The notes beneath the pieces are model-generated. The model was not told the DNA's origin. It was given only the letters and a program-made list of their open reading frames with translations, and searched no databases. The translations under genes were made by a program, and so were the position numbers. Shown here piece after piece: positions 11,442 to 22,931 of a stretch of 62,922 nucleotides of DNA (position 1 is the first letter of the stretch; every line of letters begins with the position of its first letter). Origin of the DNA: Neonectria sp. B-13 (taxonomy: Eukaryota > Ascomycota > Sordariomycetes > Hypocreales > Nectriaceae); NCBI GenBank assembly GCA_002682825.1, contig NOKP01000076.1, positions 867 through 63,788 on the forward strand, written 5' to 3'.

Positions 11442-12314
11442 CAAAGAAATACTTCCAAACCGCCTGGCGTGCATCTCGTCCTAGTGGTTCATACTGCAGA
11501 GCAAGATGGATCCTGCTGATCATTGCTTCGTCGAATGACTGTACTCGGTTCTTCGTAAGGAAGAGTATACCATCATACTGCTCTAGCTCGCGTAGGAATA
11601 TGGATATGAGCGCATTAAGATGTGGATCGTTCGAGCGCTGAGCTAGAAATACATCCGCCTCATCTAGGAGCAGGATGGCTTTCCAGCGGCTTGCAACCTT
11701 GAAGATGCTCGTCAGGATCCCCTCCACCTTGACCGGATCCACCCCTATTTTCCCTGCCGGTACCTAATTGATCAGCAAAGGTACTGTGGAATCCAATCAT
11801 AATGCACTTACTGTGTAAAGAGGGACCTGGTAGGTCTCTGCAATTGTTTCGGCTGTCAAGGTTTTCCCAACACCTGGAGGTCCACTAGTGAAACACGTTA
11901 GCGATTTATCTAGCAGTCTGTAGAGGTGCAACAAACTTGAGCAAAAAGTTGATCCCGCGTCCTTTTCCTTGTACAAAATCCCTAAAGCCATCGCTCTCAT
12001 CGCTTGCAAGGTAACTCTTGGTTAGGGCCCAAATGGGTTTCTTTTGCCTCTCTAGGATTTTGACATTGTTGAAGGATGAAGGGCCTCACGCTATTTCGGT
12101 GATGTTGGCAACAGCAAACTGAACTGCGATTTATTCTCAGTGAGGTGAATGTCTTTGATCGCTGAGGCTGCTTACAAAATGTTTTGCTCCCAAGACAAAA
12201 CCCAAACACTGTTGGACTGCAAATGAGGAAGTCACTCTCCTCAAGCTGGGTCGGGTCGAGATCTGCAAGCCCGATGGAATCACACGGCTCCGGAGCTGGG
12301 CGTCGTAGTCCCAC
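11442..12314 (-). pseudogene. Fungal AAA-family ATPase, truncated and nonsense-mutated
   Basis: Reading right to left: 'LEESDFLICSPTVFGFCLG', an intron, 'QFAVANITEIA' then TGA at 12088-12086, 'PSSFNNVKILERQ', 'ALTKSYLASDESDGFRDFVQ' and 'GKGRGINFLL'. An intron follows, then Walker A 'GPPGVGKTLTAETIAE', a further intron, Walker B 'AILLLDEADVFLAQRS', the 'FLRELEQYDGILFLT' block, 'RVQSFDEAMISRIHLALQYE' and 'RDARQAVWKYFFGG'. This is the fungal AAA type with an SPTVxGFxLG segment upstream. The TGA sits where Trp is usual in these proteins, a G-to-A change. The C-terminal end, including the rest of the AAA lid, is replaced by dispersed repeat A at 11441. The N-terminus upstream of 12314 was not found. 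Confidence 0.75.
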
Positions 12315-12428
12315 CTTTCGTTCGGGGTCTATCGTAACCTGGCGAGTAGTACCTCCATACGGAGGGCCCGTACCCTGCGGTTTAATACAACTTAGTACTA
12401 TTTTATTAATTTAGCTATTGAAGCTAAT

Positions 12429-14223
12429 CTAAATCTCGTCCAAGAATCGGATTTCCCGATCCCGTCGAGGAGTTGTAGTCCCCGATTCGCCATCGGCTTG
12501 AGTTGGGGCGTTAGCAGGGACGGCAACTTGAGGCATCTCGCCTGAGGGCCTAGTTGGCACGGTAGCCTCTGAATGAAGTGGACGACTGTCCAGTACAACT
12601 ACAGGAAGTTGACCGCGACCCGCAGCCCTGGACTCGACGTCACCGTTACTAGCACCTGCAAGGTATTTCCCAATGACGGGAATCCTTCGTCGAGCTTCAA
12701 CCGAGTGTGGCTCATCGCTTAGGCTCTCACTGAGCACACGGCCAAACGTTCTCGGTGCGAGATATCCCAACTTTCCAAGCGGGATGCTTAGTCCATGAAT
12801 GACCTATTGTGATGTTAGTGGAGAACCACTCAAATACGGAGTGCTAGGTATAACGCTTACGACACTGCAAACAGTAAGAAACCAGACAATAACTCGAACC
12901 ATCTCGCCAAGATCCTTTACGTCACTCCTAGGAGTCCCATTTTCGTCGCTTAGATGCTCTTCGATGAACTCTAGGCTCACAAACAGGTAAAAGATGGCCG
13001 AGACGCCAATAGGACCAAAGAAGCCTACAAAGATGGCTTGTTTGACTTCAACAATCTGGGGAATCTTCTTGTGCATCAGAAATACCCAAGGCAACCGCCT
13101 GANNNNNNNNNNNNNNNNNNNNNNNNNNNNNNNNNNNNNNNNNNNNNNNNNNNNNNNNNNNNNNNNNNNNNNNNNNNNNNNNNNNNNNNNNNNNNNNNNN
13201 NNNNNNNNNNNNNNNNNNNNNNNNNNNNNNNNNNNNNNNNNNNNNNNNNNNNNNNNNNNNNNNNNNNNNNNNNNNNNNNNNNNNNNNNNNNNNNNNNNNN
13301 NNNNNNNNNNNNNNNNNNNNNNNNNNNNNNNNNNNNNNNNNNNNNNNNNNNNNNNNNNNNNNNNNNNNNNNNNNNNNNNNNNNNNNNNNNACAAGATGCT
13401 GAGAATGATTGTATATCCCCAGGTATAGGCGAACCAGAGTCCCATAGCGTCTCCAGCGCCGCCAGACGTGGCACCCGAGCCGACATACTTGATGAGATAC
13501 AACGCAAAGAAAAGAAAGGGGTAACCCAATCCATCGTTAGCACCCGACTCGGCGATAATAAGATCCTGAAGGTCCTTGGGGATGTTGTGATCCGCAAACT
13601 TGCCCTTGACTATAACAGCCGAGAGCACAGGGTCCGTTGGTGTCACACATGCACCCACGGCGAGGGCATGCAGAAAGCTGGGCGTCCCAGAGAGTCCCCA
13701 GACAATGAGGCTCGTGGCCATCCACATGCATGTCATTCCTGGCCCGAGTAACAAGAGAAGAGACTTCCATTGTTTTTGCAAGTACTTGCTGGGAAGTTGA
13801 ACGCCCGCCAGGACGAGCTGGACGCCCAGCACTAGCCGGGAGAAGTTGAGAGTGGTGGCATTTAGGTTGTCTTCACAGTCGATTTCTGAGCTGCCATCCA
13901 GAGAACACTGTGCATAGTCTTTTGGCCTTATGAAATTGGCGCCATTGGGTCCAAACGCCACGCCTACTAAGAGTGCTATAACTGTTTCCTCATCGGGTCA
14001 GCGGCCAAGATTCTGCCAAGACAGCTTCAAATGCCAAGACAGCAGCAAGGTGGGGTGCAGCATGCAGGGTGCAAAGGAACGACTCACGGGCTTCAGAGAG
14101 ATAGTAATTCTCCTTGAGGAGAAATGATACTAGGCCAAATAACGAGATGAAACCTCCTAGAAGGGCTAAGATGATATTAAAGTTGGAGAGCTGAAGCGGA
14201 ACTGCCCAAATATCGCGCGACAT
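12429..14223 (-). CDS. Plasma-membrane Na+/H+ antiporter (Nha1/Sod2 type), contains an assembly gap
   Basis: Alkali-cation/proton antiporter for Na+ and K+ export. Exons: 14223-14088, 13981-12861, 12803-12429; introns are 106 and 57 nt with GTGAGT and GTAAGC donors. The start gives 'MSRDIWAVPLQLSNFNIILA' followed by the first membrane helices. Diagnostic blocks are 'VAFGPNGANFIRPKDYA', 'GVQLVLAGVQLPSKYLQ', 'VGACVTPTDPVLSAVIVKG', 'IIAESGANDGLGYPFLFFAL' (the ND pair of the transport site), 'GFFGPIGVSAIFYL', 'EMVRVIVWFLTVCSV' and 'VIHGLSIPLGKLGY'. A hydrophilic tail ends 'RRDREIRFLDEI'. N bases occupy 13103-13390; exon lengths total 1632 nt (543 aa) and stay in frame across the gap, so the gap size is credible. 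It looks intact apart from the gap. A Trk K+ transporter lies 5 kb away. Confidence 0.9.
13103..13390. other. Assembly gap (288 N)
   Basis: Run of N inside the antiporter coding sequence; its length preserves the reading frame. Confidence 0.99.
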
Positions 14224-14443
14224 CCCAGGCAAAATGCCGTTGGTGGCAAGAGAGATGAGTGGCAACAACGAATTTAAACAGGGCCAGTCAGAAAAGAAAC
14301 CGTAGCTCTCTTGTCGATGATAATAGAATTCACGACGGGGACAAAACTACTTGGCGATGACGACAGAATCAGGATTGAAAATTTTGGTGGTGGCTTTGAA
14401 AGAGGTTTTCTTATCGACCAGGTCCACAATTCTTTTTGCCCCT

Positions 14444-14625
14444 TGTTGGAAGATGACCCTGTATTACGAAACCTCTGATAGACTGATATCCTGACCTTAG
14501 TCAGAAGGGAGCCTGATATCCCCTCTTCTGGCCGGTCCGGAGGACCGGAAAAAGCAACAATCAACAACATCATCACTACTTTGAACACTATCCATTTGAT
14601 CAATTTAACCGTAACGGATTCAACA
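14444..14625 (-). mobile_element. Solo LTR, family L1, with 5-bp target duplication CCCCT
   Basis: TGTTGGAAGATGACCC ... GGATTCAACA, flanked by cccct at 14439-14443 and 14626-14630. The internal block 'ttacgaaacctctgatagac' and 'ctgaccttagtcag' is shared with 39412-39622 and 42119-42320. The family is probably Copia- or Gypsy-type; no internal domain is left. Strand is nominal. Confidence 0.8.
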
Positions 14626-14639
14626 CCCCTCATTTGTGG

Positions 14640-15507
14640 TCCGGGAATTTACGGAATTGGACTAAGCCAATTGGCGTAAGGTCGTTACTACTGTGACGTC
14701 GTTGCCGATGGGAATGATGTGTGGGTTAGCGCGGCCAAGAGTGGGTGTCAAGAAAACATGGCACACTCTGACAAACACAAATGTGCGTTCTGGCACACAC
14801 TTGGCAGTTGTCTAGATACGTAGAGTTTGAGGGTCAATTTCGTGTAATTTGAGAAGGCCGGAAATAAATGTTCCATTCTGCAATTTCCCGTTTGCATCTA
14901 GGGTCCCGGACTTAGTTAGCTACTTGTACTGCTACGTGCTGCGGTTACAAGGGCAGATTTGGTGCATGCCGGGGAATCCTAGGGAATGCATAGAGATGTG
15001 TCTCCGTTGTCCGAGATACAGTCATCTAAGGAGGTATGTGACCCACACACACCTTCTGACACGCTTACGGAGAAACGCATACGCCGTATCATGCATAGGC
15101 GAGACTACGTAGACGAATTTGATCGTGAAATTCTGTCTTGCAAAGAACCTTCGTCCTCAAGTATATCAGCCAACTTTAGGTTACATAATGCGTAAACTCG
15201 TAATGCGCAAGCAAAAACACATCCCATAGCTCGTGGTAGATTCCAGGGCTCACCCACAGCCGCCCAGCGTGGTAAGCAGAACATTTGGGGAGCTTGCCTT
15301 GTAGATCGGCTTCCCATAGTCACGAAGAATGGCACGCCGATGCACTCGGTTTAGCAATTCATCGCTGCTGACCTTCGTCGGAGATGCCGAATGGAGTAGA
15401 GCAGACGGAAGTGGACGTGGACTTGGGCAAGAAGTGGGCAAGAAGTGGACTACCTAAGTCAACAAGTTGACTAGGCGACAGGGCCATCGGCCCTTAAAAC
15501 CAGTTAT
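14640..15507. other. No supported gene
   Basis: Upstream flank of the antiporter beyond the solo LTR. Short ORFs on both strands lack family features. Confidence 0.45.
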
Positions 15508-15565
15508 GTGAATCATGATTTCGTGTGAATTATGATTTCGTGTGAATCATGATTTTGTGTGAATC
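15508..15565 (+). repeat. 17-bp tandem repeat, three and a half copies
   Basis: Unit GTGAATCATGATTTCGT with single-base variants. Confidence 0.85.
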
Positions 15566-15579
15566 TATTCTCTAAATTG

Positions 15580-15985
15580 ACCGTGTTCCTAGGAACAAGG
15601 CGTATGGGGGTATACTGTTCCTGAAAACAGCCAGATTCTGTTATCCGGATTGATCGTGTTCCTGGGAACAGGGTGTATGGGAGAGGGGTCTGCATGCTGT
15701 TCCTGGGAACAACCAGATTTTGTTATCCTAAATTGGTGGTGTCCTAGGAATAGCCAGATTCTGTTATCTAGATTAATCGTGTTCCTGGGAATAGCTAGAT
15801 TTTGTTATCCAAAATTGGTGGTGTCCCTGGCAACAGCTAGGTTCTGTTCTCTGAATTGATCGTGTCCTGGGAATAGGGTGTATGGGGGAGTGGTATGCAT
15901 GCTATTCCTAGGAACAGCCAGATTCTATTATCCTGGATTGGTGGTGTCCTAGGAACAGCTAGATTCTGTTCTCCAATAGATTGGT
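15580..15985 (+). repeat. Degenerate minisatellite, period about 40-60 bp
   Basis: Repeated core 'cctaggaacagccagattct' followed by 'gttatc(c/t)' and 'gat(t)ggt' spacers, recurring about seven times with substitutions and length changes. Each unit holds a short palindrome-like GTTCCTAGGAAC motif. No coding function is evident. Confidence 0.75.
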
Positions 15986-15989
15986 CGTG

Positions 15990-18280
15990 ATCCTGACACA
16001 AACCAATTTCCAGGGATGCGGGCAGGGCTGTATATGGGCACATTGCGGCTCGGCTGTGGGTTTACCTGGCGCGTAGCCTACCAATTACTGTCGCCATCTT
16101 ACTGCCGCTGACTCTTGGTAGCCCTCTTGCTCCCTTCCCTGCGTTTACCCTCGCTTCACTGACCCACTGACCTGTGCTAGAGCTACCAGTAGCCGCTTAC
16201 TATACCTTCGGGTAGCAGTATACTTGCTGACGATCAAAGGAGAGAGCTTATCCCTTGGCTGTCAGGAGGCTTCCGCAGCATTTCCAGGGGCGAGGGAATG
16301 GCGGGTCAAGCGATGGTGGGCTGAGGACGCCGTGCCAGATAGAAGATGACCCCTCGGCCGGTAGAAACGAGAACACGGATAGATTGAACCTTTGCGATTA
16401 AATTTGACAATTAAGCTATCTATATTTCTTCTAATGTTACAAGCTATAGGCCGACATTCCTAGCAAAGTATGGCATCCTGGATAGCAGCCCAGCATATCA
16501 GCGCAGTCTCCCGCGATAATCGAATCGATGTCTTCTTTCTGAACTCCCATAGTCAGATAGTCCACGGGTTCCAAGTTAATAACGGTCCTTAGAGACATGA
16601 GTTCATAAGGTGTACCTTTATCACCCTGTAACGGTCTCCACTAGCCCGAACCATCTCAGCGTCTTCGGCATTGGCGAAGACGGCCGGCATTGGCGAAGAC
16701 GGCCGGCATTGGCGAAGACGGCTAGCCTTGTCATTTCAGAGAAGGCAGTACGCATTTTGAGAGGTCGGGTGGAGTCTAGCAGGGCCTCTCCTATTGTAAG
16801 GACGCCGCCAAGCCGCTGCAGGATGAGGGAATTAATAACGTCCCCGCGGAAAGTCCAAACTCTCGACTGGCGTCGTTCAGAAGAAGAATCACCCCTGCAA
16901 GGCGATTTCTCATTAGGGAGGACACAACTTTAGTAGAGCGTCCGAGCGTCAGCCTGAGCAGAGCAAGCAGCTGAAAGAGGCGACTAGCCTGGAACCTTCC
17001 TGCCGCAACGGTGAGCGCCACGCGATATTTGTCAGGCACTTCGCGCCTGTTCCGGATGATTCATGAGAAGACTCATCTTTGTTGGCGAAGGACGCTGGAG
17101 AACTCGGAGCAATTAAGGTGAACAAGCTCATTTGGGCATGTCATGATAAGTTCGCAGTGGCCATATGCTCCATTAACAGGATTGTCTCGACGACATTACG
17201 GAAGAAGTTGCTTGTCGAGAAAGGACGAGCCGGACCAGCAAGATGTACTACGCGCTTCGAGCGGAGTCACCGCTGTCAGCTGTTATGACAGGGTCCAGCG
17301 AGCTAACAGGCAAAAAACAAGTTAGTGTGAACAACGCTCATCCACAAGAGGAAAGCCGGTGGGGTCTGGACCTTTCTTGGGGTCCTCCTCTAGATATCAC
17401 TGCTAGTCGGCATGTCGCTCCCGGGCATTGATAGGCACGACAGCCGGTTGCACGTCACTCACGAGCATTGACAGGGTCGTTGGTTCAATAGCTGAAATCG
17501 GTCAACCGTTAACCGAAGCAGCCCCATGACGCCCCACCGGATGCCAAAAACCCGGCCATTGGTCACGTTTCACTCTCCGACAGGCCTCGAACGACATACC
17601 GGTCTATCCTCAGCCACAACTACAGGCGTGCCGTTACCAACCAACGAATTATCAGAGTACACGCGCTTGAAGGCATACTAATTCTCAGGTCGGCAGGTCA
17701 GCCATAGTTAACAATGAGCTGATTTTGTTTCTCTTACGTTCGGAGACCAGTGCAATTACATCTCAACGATACGAAACTGGTCGAGGTGCATGTATGTAGG
17801 ATGTCCCCGACCTTCTAGTTCTGGAAGATAGTTTTAACTTTCAGTTCAGTTTTCTTGCTTTTGATAGAGATACCGGCCTTGCTTCCCTCTTTAAAATGAT
17901 GACTAGAAAGGTCAGTGACATATGGAATCCATCATGTAAATGTTAGTACGGCATTTTACTCGGTGGTTCGCAATACATTGTGAAGCTAAAGGCTGTGGCT
18001 GAACTATTGCCTGTGTGACTGAACTACTGTTTGCATGGCGAACCGTGGTGCATTTTTCGTCACCAATCAGATTAAAGCAATGGTAATTTTGAATCGAGTT
18101 GAAAGCACTGAAGGCATATAAGAAGTGATGAACGACCTTCTGCTTTGGACAGCAAAGCAGACTCGAGAAAGAGCATCTTACAACTCTTTGAAACGCAACC
18201 AAGTTCAACGACTGCAATGACCCCAGTGAGGGTAAGTCTTGGGGGTGGGGTTAAGGTTAAGTATTAGGTAGGAAAATGCC
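15990..18280. other. Gene-poor stretch with a 19-bp tandem repeat
   Basis: No supported gene. Three perfect or near-perfect copies of GGCATTGGCGAAGACGGCC lie at 16667-16723. ORFs at 16610-17430 are short and featureless. Confidence 0.5.
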
Positions 18281-18284
18281 AAGG

Positions 18285-18595
18285 TATGTTTGTACCCTGG
18301 GGTACGAAGTAGATAACTATAGACTGTAGGGTAAAGTCAAGGTGGTAGAAAGAGGAGGGGAAGTCTAACCCCAGGGTACGAACTGAAAAGGTCAATACGA
18401 AAACGCTCCAAATTTTCAACCCTAGGGTACGAACCGAAGAGGCGGTAAATAAAAGCTTTCCATTTCATATACCTCAGAGTACGAAGTACAGAAGCCAATT
18501 AATAAAAGGTTCTAGATTTTCAACCCTAGGGTACGAAGTGAAGGAGACCCTGAGTAAAAAGCATAAGCGTTTCGTACCCTGGGGTACAAAATGGA
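18285..18595 (+). repeat. Degenerate 50-60-bp tandem array with core CCCTRGGGTACGAA
   Basis: The core recurs about six times (near 18295, 18373, 18422, 18472, 18526 and 18577). Two copies are perfect 6-bp-arm palindromes, GTACCCTGGGGTAC, at 18292-18305 and 18574-18587. Spacers contain 'gaagtgaa', 'aaaag' and 'tttcaa' blocks. Confidence 0.7.
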
Positions 18596-18621
18596 AAGAT
18601 GTAATCGTTGCCCAAGACCAT

Positions 18622-18868
18622 ACTATTACTACTTGACCATCTCAGACTAGAAGCTAAATACATAGTAAAATGACTAAGCACAGAATTTAACATACAATAA
18701 GAACTTCTAAGTCATCCTATATATATATTAATATTCTTTTCCTTCTTGTTGTTATTATATTCGTCTTGTAAGTTGTTGACCTCACCGTCGACTCTGGGTT
18801 TTACAGCCAATCAGAATTTAGCGGTCAAATTGAACCGCTTTCGTTTTTGCGGTCACCGTATTTGGAAC
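18622..18868 (+). repeat. Dispersed repeat B, copy 1 (copy 2 at 44968-45214)
   Basis: About 247 bp, over 90% identical by eye to 44968-45214, from 'actattactacttgaccat' to 'cggtcaccgtatttggaa'. The second copy is fused to a truncated MARVEL gene. Confidence 0.85.
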
Positions 18869-18869
18869 A

Positions 18870-19329
18870 GGAGAGGCAAACCGGTCGCGGTTTGCGCAAA
18901 ACAGCCTTGAGGAACGAAGCCTGCAGTGGTCGATTTCAATTTTCAAAGCTTGACTTCAAAAGTCCGAGGTTTTATTAGATACAGGTTACGAATCTCGGGT
19001 ATTGAGAACAAGATAAAGTAGCGGTCAATCAATGTGGCTCGCAGCAGGGCTAAAACGAGCGCTTGTCAAGTCACGCGAAAGGGCGATTGTTTCAACTATT
19101 GATCTCGTCCCGTGTCTTACCCTGGATTGTCTCACCGAGGGAGTAGTCAAGGAGCGTAAAGGCTGGGAAAGGGAGAAATAAGGGGTTGCTGAGACATTCC
19201 ATGGTGAAGAATGGATCTCATCGTTAGACAACGACCTCCCTCCTGAGGTAGTATTCTATTTTACCTCTCCTTAACAATCTAGCTAGACCATAATTAGCAT
19301 TTGCCCATCTATTAAGAAATTTGTTTATT
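18870..19329. other. No supported gene
   Basis: Flank between repeat B and the MYND pseudogene. It holds 'gaaaccggtcgcggtttgcg'-like short inverted sequence near 18880 but nothing assignable. Confidence 0.4.
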
Positions 19330-19708
19330 ATGGCCACTTGCACCGTTCGCTTCGACTTCTTCTGCAACGAGACCAAGACGCTTACCTACAGGCACAAGAT
19401 CCCCTCTAGCCTAATCACCAACGCTACCATCGCGGGCAAGGACGCCCGGTACAATGAACTGTTCCGAAAGACAGTAGAGCCCATCATGAAGAAACATGAA
19501 GGGGCTTGTCAAGTGTGCGGCAGGATAGAAGGAATTAAGCGATGTGGGCAATGCAGAGCTATAGGGTATTGTGGGACAGAACATTAAAAGGCGGACTGGA
19601 AGGTGCACAAAGTGATGTGCATCGCTGCCAAGGAGGCTAAAAGCGGAGATAACAATGATGGGGCACGTGGGGCATTGCCACCGAGCTTAATTCTACTACA
19701 TCGGTAAC
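19330..19708 (+). pseudogene. MYND-type zinc-finger protein, 5' part, split by a pogo-like transposon
   Basis: ATG 19330 gives 'MATCTVRFDFFCNETKTLTY'. A MYND finger follows: 'CQVCGRIEGIKRCGQCRAIG', 'YCGTEH', then TAA at 19585-19587, then 'KADWKVHKVMC' in the same frame. The stop replaces the Gln normally found between His and the next residues of MYND fingers, so a CAA-to-TAA change is likely. The transposon at 19711-22929 splits the gene at a TA. Right of it the text continues in the +1 frame as 'GNYMGNQMRSTEYYGLVYEL' (about 22932-22990), which joins well to 'FYYI' at the left edge. MYND domains bind proline-rich partners; a specific role cannot be given. Confidence 0.7.
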
Positions 19709-20026
19709 TACCCGTTGGCATTGTGGGGCAAGCCGCCTACCAACCTCGTCCCGAGGTTGGGGCCAAAAACCCTTGTCGGGGACTTTAATCGTTGTCACCC
19801 ACTTTTCGTCCCTTAATGCGGTAAAATGGACCATTTCAGGATCATGATCTTTCAGACATTGCGACACGGTCATTACTAAAGGAATATGACTGTAGCGTAG
19901 CTCGTTAGAAAGCTCCGAAATAGCAGAAAGTGATAATATTAATAGAAAATAGCAGAAATCGCACTTTTGGCCTCAATTGAGCCGCCCGTTCCTAGGGGCC
20001 TGTTCGAGCCGCCCGTAATGACCCTA

Positions 20027-22756
20027 TTATGACGATGTTGCCCTCGCAGCCTCAAGGGCCTGTTGCTCACGCAATTCTTTTAGGACGTTCTTGACACGCT
20101 GATAACCCGATGTCCTTGGTGTTGTGACCGGCAGTTGTGGTAATGTGAGGTTATCGTCACTTGAGTCAGCGGCTGGTTCCAAAGGATCCGGCGGCGGCGA
20201 GGAAGTTATCCCCAACGGCGTTCCTAAACCCACAACCTCCTCGCCGCCTAGGTCATGGAGGCCGATGAGGTCAATATTATCGTCATCATCTTGGAACGGC
20301 CCGAGGCCTCGAAATTCGACTCCATCGTCGCTGTCAGGCCAGGCGGCTTGGTCCATCGCGATAATCGGTCTTGGGGCCCGTCGGGCCTGTTCTTGGGCTT
20401 CGGAAAATGCCCTCTTTGGCCGTTGACTAAGAAAATCGTTATGTTCCTTTCTTTGAGTCTCGAGGGTTAGAAATCGGGGTCGGTTTTCGGTCACATCGAG
20501 CCACTGATTCCAGGTTCGTCTTGGCCGCCCTTCAGCCATGTGAGACTCATTTTCTTCTCTCCAACGAGCCTTCAGCGACTTCATCTCTTGAAGAATTATC
20601 GTACGGGTTGACCGCAGCTGAGAACGCTGTTCCTTAGCCTCTTCGGCTGCTTTGGTTGCCTCGTATTGAGCCTGAATATCAGGAAATCCAACGCTTGTGA
20701 CGAAATCACCGCGTGGCCTGACCCGGGCGCCGGGCTTCTTCCTCCGGCCGTATTTCTCGAGGCGGCTAAGCCGGTCTGTCTTAAAGATCTCACGCTCTTG
20801 ATCCATGAGAGCTGCCTCGGTGATGACGTTACGGACGTTGGTGATAGCTTCAAGAGTCGGAGAGCTCATAACCTGCTGGTAATGCTGATAGATGCGTTCC
20901 ATCTGATCCTGTGCGTCTTGGAAGCGAGTCTCCCTAGGCAGAAGCTTTAGAATAGAGGGATGTATTGCTTTCCGCTGTTGTCGCTGCTTATTGAGGATGC
21001 GGCTGATTACAGGCGCCGATGAGGTTGGCCAAATACCGGACTTTTCGAATCCTGACATGATATTATGCTTTGTGAAGCCGGCTGTGTAGACTGGCTTGAA
21101 GGCGGCTGCAAATTGCAAGCGATTGAATCCTAAGTTGCCTTTCCGAATAGATGCTCGAAGTTCCTTTTGATGTGCGTTCTTAAGGGGCTGAAAAACACCA
21201 ACATCAAGAGGCTGCGTCAGGTGTGTTGAATGTGATGGCAGGATGCATATCACAATGTCAAATTGAATACAGTATTGTGTTGGAGGATTTTACATCTGGG
21301 GTTTAATGCTAGCAAGGGCGACCCCAATGGGCCGCACCTACTTAAGGGACTGAGACTGCCACTTACTGGCTCATCCATCTCTTTCTTCTTCATCAATTTT
21401 ACTACTTGTTCGGACTGTCCATTTACTGTCTTACTTTCTGCTGTGATATTGACTGCTGCTGCAGCCAATTTTGACATTCATGATTATCTTTGACTACTGC
21501 TGAATTCCCCTTTTCCTGATTATCGCTTGGGTCTTGACATTATCCTCCTATCTTTCCTTGGGCCTCCGCAATCGCCGTTTCTTCCCTCTCAATCTGACTC
21601 TGCTAAGACAGTGTTTCCTGGGTGGTGTCTTTCACACTGAGGCGTGTATCCCACCAACAAAGTATTCAATTGACTCGAACCCTAGGTGGCCGGAGAAGCC
21701 GTCGATAACGAGCAGGCGGTAAATCTTCTCATTTTCCTCATGAATTGCTGGAGGCACGGTCAACTGAGGATGTGGGTAAATAGCATCACGAAGCCACTCG
21801 CCACAGCCAAACCAGTCAATAAGAGAGATCCCTTTTGCTTTAACCTTTAAAGAAGAAAGCCAGGAAAACGTATTAAAAGAATGAAGCCATTCTAATGTGA
21901 TCTGTTGGTTGCTAAAGCCGGTGTCTGACTGTGAAAACCGCATGCCTGGGATAGCGTCAATGGAGGCCCAAGACTCCGTTGGCAACGCCTTGAAGATAAG
22001 CCAGGGAGGAATACTAGTTCCGAGGGAATTCGCGGCCCCAATTTGCGTACAGGACTCGCGGTTCGATGGATCGACAACTTCAGGGCGTTGAGAGCGGGTT
22101 GTGCGGCATACGAGGACTTGAATCCGGTCTCGAAGGCATCCAATGCGAATACCGCACTCATCTTCATTCCAGATCTCTGAAGGGCCAATATTGTGGTCGT
22201 AGATAACTTCCTTAAGGTCAGAGAAGAAGTTCTCGATGTCTTCAGCATCAGAAGCTTCGAATGCTTTGCGTGCCTTATCCACAGCCTTAAGGAACGTCTT
22301 TCGAAGCTCTGGATGACGGTTACGGAACCTAGGATACCAATGCTTTGATAATTCAGTCTTCTCAATACCCCTAGCATGCAGGAACCCTAGAGCCGCGTCT
22401 TCAACTTGTGACTTTTCGGCTGGAAAGCCAGGCTTTTCTAGCCATAAGATGAAGGCAGCCAGAGCCGCATCTTCAGCGGCTGTTAGAAGAGCGGGCCGGC
22501 CGCGGCGGAGGGGGGAACTGTAAGATGTCGAAGCCGAGTTGATGATCTTTCGAATGGTCTCTCTTGAAACAGGCAATTGAGTCGCAAGGGCACGCGTTGA
22601 GGGTATTGATATAGGAGCTTTTGTGGCTCTTCGTGTGTTGTAGGGCACATTTACATCAACTGCTGCGAATACGTTCCTTCTTAGCTCGGCCCGAAATTGA
22701 TCCGGTGTGTTCTTCGGAGGCTGTTTATGCCTAGAATCAGGGTGTCGAGGGGGCAT
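20027..22756 (-). pseudogene. Pogo-type DDE transposase, interrupted by an insertion at 21277-21661
   Basis: ATG at 22756 ('MPPRHPDSRHKQPP'), stop at 20029-20027. The N-terminal part has an HTH-type region ('ALATQLPVSRETIRKII', 'GRPALLTAAEDAALAAFILW'), then 'WNEDECGIRIG' (first catalytic Asp) and 'LLVIDGFSGHLGFESIEY' (second). The insertion separates 'ESIEY' from 'CIQFDIVICILPSHSTHLTQ' and 'PLDVGVFQPLK' (third). A long hydrophilic C-terminal tail with coiled-coil character follows. Removing the insertion and one GTATT duplicate restores a continuous frame of about 780 codons. So the enzyme was intact until that event, and no RIP-type stops are visible here. Confidence 0.88.
21277..21661 (+). 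mobile_element. 385-bp LTR-like insertion with 5-bp duplication GTATT, inside the pogo transposase
   Basis: Bounded by GTATT at 21272-21276 and 21662-21666. Termini are GTGTTGGAGG and CCACCAACAAA, giving a short inverted TGTTGGWGG. Size, TG-like termini and 5-bp duplication fit a solo LTR of a different family from L1. It contains no ORF of note. Confidence 0.75.
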
Positions 22757-22931
22757 TTTGATGCTGCGCGATGAATACTTGAAATTCGTCAATTTGGGTG
22801 TGTTTTTGGGCGTGTTTTGGTAACGGTGAGGCAAAAAGTGGGTGACAACGATTAAAGTCCCCGACAAGGGTTTTTGGCCCCAACCTCGGGACGAGGTTGG
22901 TAGGCGGCTTGCCCCACAATGCCAACGGGTA

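Larger units (their letters stand above)
19711..22929 (-). mobile_element. Pogo-like DNA transposon with 96-bp terminal inverted repeats and TA duplication
   Basis: Terminal repeats 19711-19806 and 22834-22929 are essentially identical inverted copies beginning CCCGTTGGCATTG, flanked by TA at 19709-19710 and 22930-22931. Inside is one transposase gene on the minus strand, split by a 385-bp insertion. Near-perfect terminal repeats point to recent movement. Confidence 0.93.

Noticed and set aside
13103..13390. Antiporter scored as a pseudogene because of the N run
   Set aside because: Exons stay in frame across the gap and all motifs outside it are intact, so the break is only missing sequence.
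15508..15985. CRISPR-like array
   Set aside because: Units are degenerate and contiguous without unique spacers, and the genome is eukaryotic.
16610..17431. Cluster of short ORFs on both strands
   Set aside because: All under 110 codons, without motifs; part of the frame is generated by the 19-bp tandem repeat.
20124..20950. Plus-strand ORFs inside the pogo element
   Set aside because: Antisense shadows of the transposase C-terminal tail.
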